Of a DNA stretch of 60,116 bases, positions 54,353 to 60,116 are shown in pieces. Origin of the DNA: Lachnospiraceae bacterium. GTDB taxonomy: Bacteria > Bacillota > Clostridia > Lachnospirales > Lachnospiraceae. Every line of letters starts with the position of its first letter. The first letter of the stretch is position 1. The notes under the pieces are model-generated. The model saw only the letters and a program-made list of their open reading frames with translations, was not told the DNA's origin and made no database searches. Where the stretch lies: NCBI GenBank assembly GCA_021202335.1, contig JAJQDE010000021.1, positions 1-60,116 on the forward strand, written 5' to 3'. The translations under genes and the position numbers were made by a program.

Positions 54353-54381
54353 TTGACAAATATTTTCGCAGTGTTTATACT
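54353..54381 (+). promoter_or_regulatory. Sigma-A promoter of the hprK operon
   Basis: TTGACA (54353-54358), 17 bp, TATACT (54376-54381). Confidence 0.8.
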
Positions 54382-54472
54382 ATAAATATATTAAAGGGCG
54401 AAGCTGTTACGTAAGCCTGCACCGGGTATGCCGGATTGCGCAGCAGAACATGCGCGGAAAGGAAGTCTTTAC

Positions 54473-55411
54473 ATGTCAAGCGTAAGCATTGCAAGAGTAA
54501 TTGAGAAGCTCAAGCTCACTAATCTCACTCCTGAAATAGATATTTCAGGCATTAAAATACACCAGCCGGATATCAACAGACCCGCGCTGCAGCTTTCGGG
54601 CTATTTTGAACATTTTGAGGAAACAAGACCGCAGATTATCGGATTTGTGGAATTTTCCTATATGGGGAATTTAAGCGATGAAAAAAAACGGGAGGTATAC
54701 CCGCACGTTATCTCGGAGAAAACCCCCTGTATTATTTTTTGCAGGGATTTGAGGCCCGACGATATTTTTATTGAAATTGCGATGAAGAACAACGTTCCGC
54801 TGCTGAAAACCGCAAAGCCGACATCGGCGTTTATGGCGGAAATCATCCGCTGGCTGAACGTGGAGCTTGCGCCCTGCATCTCCGTGCATGGTGTGCTTGT
54901 GGACGTTTACGGCGAGGGCGTTTTGATTACGGGCGAGAGCGGCATTGGAAAGAGCGAGGCGGCGCTTGAGCTTATTAAGCGCGGGCACAGACTGGTATCA
55001 GATGATGTGGTGGAAATCCACAAGGTCAGCGACGATACGCTTGTCGGCTCCGCGCCTGAGATCACAAGGCATTTCATCGAGCTGCGCGGCATTGGCATCA
55101 TAGACGTAAAGACGCTTTACGGTGTGCAGAGCGTTATGGATACGACCAACATCAACCTTGTAATCCGCCTTGAGGATTGGGACAAGGAGAAAAAATATGA
55201 CCGTCTGGGGCTTGAGGAGAGCTATACGGAATATCTTGGAAATAAGGTCGTCTGCCACAATATTCCCATCAGACCGGGGAGAAATATTGCAATCATATGT
55301 GAATCGGCGGCAATCAATTACCGTCAGAAAAAGATGGGCTACAATGCGGCGCAGGAGCTTTACCGCCGTGTGCAAAATTCATTGACAAAGCCCCGGGAAG
55401 AGGATGAATAA
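54473..55411 (+). CDS. hprK: HPr kinase/phosphorylase
   Basis: The 312-residue protein has Walker A GESGIGKS (154-161), the catalytic region LVSDDVVEI, and the HprK signature ELRGIGIIDVKTLYG. It phosphorylates Ser46 of HPr and Crh-type proteins with ATP and reverses this with phosphate, controlling carbon catabolite repression. AGGAAG precedes the ATG at 54473. It starts the hprK-glcK-murB-rapZ-whiA operon; glcK follows with no gap. Confidence 0.95.
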   Translation: MSSVSIARVIEKLKLTNLTPEIDISGIKIHQPDINRPALQLSGYFEHFEETRPQIIGFVEFSYMGNLSDEKKREVYPHVISEKTPCIIFCRDLRPDDIFIEIAMKNNVPLLKTAKPTSAFMAEIIRWLNVELAPCISVHGVLVDVYGEGVLITGESGIGKSEAALELIKRGHRLVSDDVVEIHKVSDDTLVGSAPEITRHFIELRGIGIIDVKTLYGVQSVMDTTNINLVIRLEDWDKEKKYDRLGLEESYTEYLGNKVVCHNIPIRPGRNIAIICESAAINYRQKKMGYNAAQELYRRVQNSLTKPREEDE

Positions 55412-56350
55412 ATGAATAATTATTGTTTTGGTGTGGATTTGGGAGGCACTACGGTAAAAATCGGATTGTTTGACACGGAGGGCACGGCGCTCGACAAGTG
55501 GGAAATTCCGACAAGGAAAGAGGCTGGCGGAAGCAGAATCCTTCCCGATATCGCGGCGGCGGTGCGCGCGAAGCTGGAGGAGCGCGGTATTGCGAAGGAA
55601 GCCGTGACGGGCGTGGGAATAGGCGTTCCCGGCCCCGTGGACGATAACGGCGTGATATATAAGGCTGTCAATCTTGGCTGGGACGTGATGAATATTAACG
55701 AAACGCTCGGCGGCTTGCTGGGGCTGCCCGTAAAGGCGGCAAACGACGCGAACGCGGCGGCGCTTGGCGAGATGTGGGCAGGCGGCGGCAGGGGCTTTAA
55801 AAGCATGGTGCTTGTGACGCTCGGCACGGGTGTCGGCGGCGGCATTATCGTGAACGGAAAAATCGTGTCAGGCTCTAAGGGCGCGGCGGGAGAGATCGGT
55901 CATATTCCCATTGAGGATGGGGAGCCTGACGAGTGCGGCTGCGGAAAGCACGGCTGCCTTGAGCAGTATACGTCTGCCACGGGCATTGCAAGGCTTGCCG
56001 AAAGAAAGCTTGCCGCCTCGGACCGGGAGAGCGTGCTGCGCAATGTGCCTGCGCCGGGCGCAAAGGCGGTGTTTGACGCGGTTAAGTCCAAAGATGCGCT
56101 TGCCTGTGAGATTGCGGAGGAGTTTGGCGCATATTTGGGCAAGGGACTGGCTTCGGTTGCGGCGGTCGTAAATCCTGAAGCGTTTGTGCTCGGCGGCGGC
56201 GTGTCAAAGGCGGGCGATGTGCTGTGCGGATATGTTGAAAAATATTATGGAAAATATGCCTTCCATGCCTGCAAAAATGCGGTATTTAAGCTTGCGACGC
56301 TTGGAAACGACGCGGGCATTTACGGGGCGGCGAAATTAATTCTTGGGTAA
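55412..56350 (+). CDS. glcK: ROK family glucokinase
   Basis: The 312-residue protein has the ATP loop GVDLGGTTVKIGLFD, NDANAAALGEMW and the ROK zinc motif CGCGKHGCLEQY with the preceding GEIGH. It phosphorylates glucose in the cytoplasm. Its ATG abuts the hprK stop. Confidence 0.93.
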   Translation: MNNYCFGVDLGGTTVKIGLFDTEGTALDKWEIPTRKEAGGSRILPDIAAAVRAKLEERGIAKEAVTGVGIGVPGPVDDNGVIYKAVNLGWDVMNINETLGGLLGLPVKAANDANAAALGEMWAGGGRGFKSMVLVTLGTGVGGGIIVNGKIVSGSKGAAGEIGHIPIEDGEPDECGCGKHGCLEQYTSATGIARLAERKLAASDRESVLRNVPAPGAKAVFDAVKSKDALACEIAEEFGAYLGKGLASVAAVVNPEAFVLGGGVSKAGDVLCGYVEKYYGKYAFHACKNAVFKLATLGNDAGIYGAAKLILG

Positions 56351-56363
56351 TGGAGATAGTTGA

Positions 56364-57302
56364 TTGAATAAGGATTTATTGTTTAATGAATTGACGGCAG
56401 CTTTAAAAAAAGGCAGGGTTCTTGCCGATGAGCCAATGAATAAGCATACGACGTTCCGGACAGGCGGCGCAGCGGCAATTTTTGCAGAGCCGTATGACGC
56501 GGATGAGCTTAGAAGGGTGTTGGAGCTTTTGGACGGTAAGGTTTTTTGCCTGATTGGGAACGGCAGCAATCTTCTTGTGAGCGATGCGGGGATTGACGGT
56601 GTGGTTATCAAGCTTGGCAAAGGCTTTTGCCATGCAGAAGCAGATGCGGATAATGCTTTTATTTCCTGCGGCGCGGGAGCAACTCTTGCGCAGCTTGCGA
56701 GGTCGGCGCTTGACGCTTCGCTTACCGGGTGTGAGTTTGCGGCGGGAATACCGGGGAGCCTTGGCGGCGCGATTTTCATGAACGCGGGCGCCTACGGCGG
56801 TGAGATGAAGCAGATAGTATCGAGTGTGACGCTTATGGACTATAATGGAGGGATTTTGAAAAAGAGCGCAGATGAGATGAGGTTTTCCTACCGCAGCAGC
56901 ATTTTAAAGGAAGAGCCATATATAGTCCTTGGAGCCGGGCTGAAGCTTTGGCATGGCAAAAAGGAGCAAATCAGGGAAAAAATGGATGAGCTTGCGGCAA
57001 AAAGGCGCGAAAAGCAGCCGCTCGAATACCCCAGCGCAGGCTCTGCATTTAAACGCCCCGAAGGGTATTTTGCGGCAAAGCTGATAGAAGATGCGGGGCT
57101 GCGCGGCTTTTGCGTCGGCGGGGCGCAGGTGTCCGAAAAGCACTGCGGCTTTGTGATAAATAAGGGAAACGCCACATCTGCGGATATTTATGCGCTGATA
57201 AGTGAGGTTCGCAGCAGAGTCAGGGACAGCGCGGGAGTGGACATTGAGCCGGAAGTGATTATGCTGGGGGATTTTGACCGGGAGGAGGCTTATTTGCAAT
57301 GA
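56364..57302 (+). CDS. murB: UDP-N-acetylenolpyruvoylglucosamine reductase
   Basis: The 312-residue protein has a TTG start after GGAGA. It has FAD-binding NGSNLLVSDAGI, FAAGIPGSLGGAIFMNAGAYGG written here as two motifs (FAAGIPGSLGG; MNAGAYGGE), the active-site Ser in YPSAGSAFKRP, and the C-terminal EPEVIMLGDF. It reduces enolpyruvyl-UDP-GlcNAc to UDP-MurNAc for peptidoglycan. Its stop overlaps rapZ by 4 nt. Confidence 0.94.
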   Translation: MNKDLLFNELTAALKKGRVLADEPMNKHTTFRTGGAAAIFAEPYDADELRRVLELLDGKVFCLIGNGSNLLVSDAGIDGVVIKLGKGFCHAEADADNAFISCGAGATLAQLARSALDASLTGCEFAAGIPGSLGGAIFMNAGAYGGEMKQIVSSVTLMDYNGGILKKSADEMRFSYRSSILKEEPYIVLGAGLKLWHGKKEQIREKMDELAAKRREKQPLEYPSAGSAFKRPEGYFAAKLIEDAGLRGFCVGGAQVSEKHCGFVINKGNATSADIYALISEVRSRVRDSAGVDIEPEVIMLGDFDREEAYLQ

Positions 57303-58150
57303 GATTCGTGATTGTCACGGGTATGAGCGGCGGCGGAAAATCTACCGCGATGAAAATGCTTGAGGACGCAGGCTTTTACTGTGCGGACAACATGCCTGTA
57401 TCTCTGATTGAAAAATTTATGGAGCTTTTGGCGATGCCCGATAACGGCATCAGGAAGGTGGCGCTTGGGCTGGATGTGAGGGCGGATCAGTCCTTCGAGG
57501 AGGTGCCGCGGCTGATTGCAAGGCTTCGCGATACCTATTCCTTTGAAATACTTTTCCTGGAAGCATCGGATAATGTGCTCCTCAAACGCTACAAGGAAAC
57601 GAGAAGAATCCACCCGCTTTCGACGGACGGGGACTTGATGAGCGGCATCAGGCGCGAGCGGATACTGCTTGGGAGCATCCGGACAGAGGCGGATTATGTA
57701 ATCGACACTACAAATTTGCTGACGAGGGAGCTGAAGGCTGAGCTTGATAAGATTTTTGTGAACGACCGTGCATACAACAGTCTTATGGTGAATGTCATGT
57801 CCTTTGGCTTCAAATATGGAATACCGCAGGACGCCGACCTTGTATTTGACGTGCGGTTTCTGCCGAACCCGTTTTATATAGAAGGTCTGAAGCAGAAAAC
57901 CGGACTGGACAGGGAGGTTCAGGATTATGTCATGGGCTTTGATGAGGCGCATGTTTTTCTTGACAAGCTTGTGGACATGCTGAGCTTTTTGATTCCGAAT
58001 TATATTAATGAAGGGAAATATCAGCTTGTCATTGCAATCGGCTGCACGGGGGGACAGCACCGGAGCGTGACGCTTGCGGGGGAGCTTTACAACAGGCTTA
58101 AGGATAAGGGCGACTATGGGCTTACGCTGCGGCACCGTGATACGAAATGA
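57299..58150 (+). CDS. rapZ: RNase adapter / nucleotide-binding protein RapZ (YvcJ)
   Basis: The 283-residue protein has Walker A GMSGGGKST (8-16), LEASDNVLLKRYKETRR, and the C-terminal GCTGGQHRS. YvcJ/RapZ binds ATP/GTP; in E. coli it steers GlmZ sRNA decay, in Bacillus it influences competence. It is followed directly by whiA; the usual middle gene yvcK (glmR) is missing. Confidence 0.93.
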   Translation: MRFVIVTGMSGGGKSTAMKMLEDAGFYCADNMPVSLIEKFMELLAMPDNGIRKVALGLDVRADQSFEEVPRLIARLRDTYSFEILFLEASDNVLLKRYKETRRIHPLSTDGDLMSGIRRERILLGSIRTEADYVIDTTNLLTRELKAELDKIFVNDRAYNSLMVNVMSFGFKYGIPQDADLVFDVRFLPNPFYIEGLKQKTGLDREVQDYVMGFDEAHVFLDKLVDMLSFLIPNYINEGKYQLVIAIGCTGGQHRSVTLAGELYNRLKDKGDYGLTLRHRDTK

Positions 58151-58159
58151 GGTCTGAGT

Positions 58160-58804
58160 ATGTCATTTTCGGAGGATGTGAAAAGGGAAATATCGCAGAA
58201 GCGATTCCTTCTGCAGGGCGCGATGAGTCCTGAGAGGGAGTTTTTGTGCAACGCGTTTTTGGAAACGGGTTCAATGAGCAATCCTGAAAAGGGCTATCAT
58301 TTGGAGTTTGTCTGCGAAACGAAAGACCGGGCGCAGAGCATACTTGATGCGCTGCAAAAATTCGGCATAGAGGCAAAAACCGTGAAACGAAAGCGCTACA
58401 CGGTTGTTTATATAAAGGAGAGCGAGGACATTGTCGAGCTTTTGAACGTGATGGGGGCGCACGTATGCCTGATGAATTTGGAGAATGTGCGTATTTTAAA
58501 GGACATGCGCAACTCAATCAACAGGCAGGTCAATTGTGAAACGGCGAATATTTCAAAAACCGTCAGCGCGGCAAACAAGCAGATAGAGGATATCCGGTAT
58601 ATCAGGGAGCATTACGGCTTTGACAACCTGAGTGAAAATCTGCGCGAGGCAGCCGAGGCAAGGCTTAAATATCCCGATGATACGCTCAAGGAGCTGGGAG
58701 AGCGGCTTGTGCCGCCTGTCGGAAAATCGGGGATAAATCACAGGCTGCGCAAGCTCGGCGAGCTGGCGGATAGTGTGAGAAGAACTTCTAACACTCATGC
58801 CTAA
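58160..58804 (+). CDS. whiA: WhiA-like DNA-binding protein with internal in-frame deletion
   Basis: 214 residues, against ~315 in the family. The start MSFSEDVKREISQ is normal, but it leads after ~10 residues straight to REFLCNAFLETGSMSNPEKG, which should lie ~115 residues in. The rest is intact: MGAHVCLMNLENVRILKDMR, VNCETANISKTVSAA and the helix-turn-helix end KSGINHRLRKLGELAD. About 100 residues, most of the first LAGLIDADG-like half, are missing. Sequencing error is unlikely as the frame is kept. Confidence 0.88.
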   Translation: MSFSEDVKREISQKRFLLQGAMSPEREFLCNAFLETGSMSNPEKGYHLEFVCETKDRAQSILDALQKFGIEAKTVKRKRYTVVYIKESEDIVELLNVMGAHVCLMNLENVRILKDMRNSINRQVNCETANISKTVSAANKQIEDIRYIREHYGFDNLSENLREAAEARLKYPDDTLKELGERLVPPVGKSGINHRLRKLGELADSVRRTSNTHA

Positions 58805-58825
58805 TGGCATTTCGTGAAGAAGTTC

Positions 58826-58893
58826 TAAATCTCACACGGCGAATTTGCAAAGAAGCGCAAATTCGCGGGTTTGAACAGGAATGGGGGATTAGA
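58826..58893 (+). repeat. Dispersed Shine-Dalgarno unit with hairpin before the lipid kinase gene
   Basis: GCGAATTTGC and GCGCAAATTCGC form a hairpin. GGGTTTGAACAGGAATGGGG follows and provides the Shine-Dalgarno for the ATG at 58894. Confidence 0.65.
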
Positions 58894-59805
58894 ATGAAAA
58901 AAAAGGCGCTTTTTATAGTAAATCAACATTCGGGTAAGGGGCTGATTAAAAACCGGCTTTTGGAGATAACGGATATTTTGGTGAAGGCAGGCTATGAGGT
59001 GACGGTCTATCCCACTCAGAGCAAGGGGGACGCGAAAGAAACGGTAAAAAACCGCGATAAAAGCTATGAGCTTGTGGTGTGCAGCGGAGGCGACGGGACG
59101 CTTGATGAGATTGTGTCGGGTATGATGCAGTCGGGCTTTCAGACTGCAATCGGTTACATTCCGGCAGGGAGCACAAATGACTTTGCAAACAGCCTTAAGC
59201 TGCCGCTTGCGATGAAAAAGGCAGCCGAGGTCATTGCGGCGGGCAGGGAGTTTGCCTGCGATGTCGGGCGCTTTAACGAGGAGATTTTTGTCTATATTGC
59301 GGCGTTCGGGCTTTTCACGGAGGTTTCGTATGAAACGCCTCAGGGAATGAAGAACCTGCTCGGGCATATGGCATATATTTTGGAGGGTGTAAAGCAGCTT
59401 GCCAATATCAAGTCTTACCCGATGCGGGTGACATATCTGACTGAGGATGGAAGCGAAGCGGTGATTGAGGACGAATTTATTTATGGCATGGTCACGAATT
59501 CACACTCGATTGGCGGCTTTAAGAGCATTGCGGGCAATGTCTTTAAAGGAAATATTGATTTGAACGACGGGCTTTTTGAGGTGATTTTGATTAAAGTGCC
59601 AAAAAATCCGCTGGAGCTTAATTCCATTCTCGCCGCGCTCACAATAGCTGACATTGACACGGAATATATGTACAGCTTCAAGTCGGCAAGGCTTACGTTT
59701 GAAGGGGAAAATGAAACTGCGTGGACGCTCGACGGCGAGTACGGCGGCATATGCAGAAAGGCTGTGCTTCAAAATGAAAAAGAGGCAATGCGGATTATGA
59801 CATGA
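58894..59805 (+). CDS. Diacylglycerol kinase family lipid kinase
   Basis: The 303-residue protein has the nucleotide motif CSGGDGTLDE (GGDGT 65-69), YIPAGSTNDFANSL and a late acidic LDGEYGG. It belongs to the YegS/DgkB-type lipid kinases and would phosphorylate diacylglycerol or another lipid. AATGGGGG ahead of the ATG supports 58894; an in-frame ATG at 58804 would translate the repeat and is unlikely. Confidence 0.92.
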   Translation: MKKKALFIVNQHSGKGLIKNRLLEITDILVKAGYEVTVYPTQSKGDAKETVKNRDKSYELVVCSGGDGTLDEIVSGMMQSGFQTAIGYIPAGSTNDFANSLKLPLAMKKAAEVIAAGREFACDVGRFNEEIFVYIAAFGLFTEVSYETPQGMKNLLGHMAYILEGVKQLANIKSYPMRVTYLTEDGSEAVIEDEFIYGMVTNSHSIGGFKSIAGNVFKGNIDLNDGLFEVILIKVPKNPLELNSILAALTIADIDTEYMYSFKSARLTFEGENETAWTLDGEYGGICRKAVLQNEKEAMRIMT

Positions 59806-59880
59806 TGAACGCAAGGACAGCGTTCATCAGCAAGTTTCTGCGAAACTTGCGGTATGTGAAAGGACGGACGCGAAGCGGCA
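59805..59880 (+). repeat. Dispersed two-hairpin repeat after the lipid kinase gene
   Basis: ATGAACGC/GCGTTCAT (59805-59827) and GCAAGTTTC/GAAACTTGC (59830-59850), then GGTATGTGAAAGGACGGACG. Same two hairpins and order as 11933-11978. It is followed at 59931-59955 by a degenerate GTCAAAATCAGCACTTGAA element like that at 11795-11815. Confidence 0.65.
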
Positions 59881-59978
59881 TTTGTTTTTCTTGCGTGATT
59901 AACGGGGAAACGCGATTGATATTCATTTCCGAAATGTCAAAATCAGCACTTGAAATTACCTGATCGATATGATATATT

Positions 59979-60116
59979 TTAAACGAATTTTGGTTCTTTT
60001 GAGGCTCCGGCTTCAATCAATGATGTGATCACATCACCAATCCAATATTTATACCCCGGCTCGCAAATGACGGACTTTGAAGCCTTGCCACGGCAGTTTT
60101 GGAATGTTATAATGTA
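59979..60116 (-). CDS. C-terminal end of an unrecognised protein (runs off the right edge)
   Basis: An open minus-strand frame of 45 codons ends at TAA 59979-59981. The peptide FQNCRGKASKSVICEPGYKY, followed by WIGDVITSLIEAGASKEPKF, has a protein-like composition. No start lies in the window and no family is recognised. Confidence 0.4.
   Translation of the reverse strand, partial: YIITFQNCRGKASKSVICEPGYKYWIGDVITSLIEAGASKEPKFV

Noticed and set aside
59795-60016. Minus-strand frame of 73 codons at the right edge
   Set aside because: It runs across the hairpin repeat and has no Shine-Dalgarno; a different minus frame ending at 59979 looks more protein-like.

Overview
The window looks like chromosomal DNA of a spore-forming, Gram-positive anaerobe of the Clostridia, most likely a plant-fibre-using Lachnospiraceae. 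The reasons are the block hup-rqcP-yabP-yabQ-divIC-spoIIE-tilS-hpt-ftsH, a DUF4317 gene, the run hprK-ROK glucokinase-murB-rapZ-whiA, many AGGAGG-type ribosome binding sites with occasional TTG/GTG starts, and a giant secreted pectin-degrading enzyme. The genus cannot be settled from the sequence alone.

Layout. 1-13.1 kb is accessory: the tail of an Rpn/PD-(D/E)XK transposase-like gene, a DUF3368/UPF0175 toxin-antitoxin pair, a ~2,650-codon pectinesterase plus two rhamnogalacturonan acetylesterase domains (with an in-frame TGA near its end), a decayed ORF6N gene, a VapBC-like pair, and a complete Rpn-family gene behind a leader packed with hairpins. 13.1-18.3 kb holds ackA, cca, a CotS-like gene with an in-frame TAA, and a PEGA lipoprotein. 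18.4-25.4 kb is the conserved sporulation/division/tRNA/FtsH block. 25.7-28.6 kb holds a CAP-domain protein, a DUF4317 protein and a small serine recombinase.

28.8-47.8 kb is a co-directional surface-glycan cluster: an IspD/TarI-type cytidylyltransferase, a CDP-glycerol transferase-like/DUF4422 fusion (with an in-frame TGA), a Stealth phosphotransferase, GT-A, GT4, GT4, GT8 and GT2 transferases, a methyltransferase, a radical SAM protein, a DegT aminotransferase, WbqC, a pyruvyltransferase and a GNAT acetyltransferase. Seven of these proteins carry the same kind of Rossmann-like module fused to unrelated catalytic domains. The cluster becomes visibly A+T-richer towards its 3' end, which suggests horizontal acquisition.

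47.8-51.4 kb is again accessory: a RelB/YoeB pair with an overlooked 40-residue third reading frame, an NAD-dependent epimerase, and a TnpB-like gene with a TGA and unusual RuvC positions, followed by a strongly structured 3' region. 51.4-59.8 kb returns to core genes: nicotinate phosphoribosyltransferase, a membrane/HAD fusion, hprK, glucokinase, murB, rapZ, an internally deleted whiA, and a diacylglycerol-kinase-like gene.

Recurring small elements tie the accessory parts together. These are a two-hairpin repeat (five sites), a unit carrying a Shine-Dalgarno sequence (five sites), a palindrome with TATAGTGAACGAC arms (three sites) and a promoter with a GCACTTGAAGTGC palindrome (two sites). 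Four separate genes are each cut by one in-frame stop with the frame open on both sides. No rRNA, tRNA or CRISPR array was seen.
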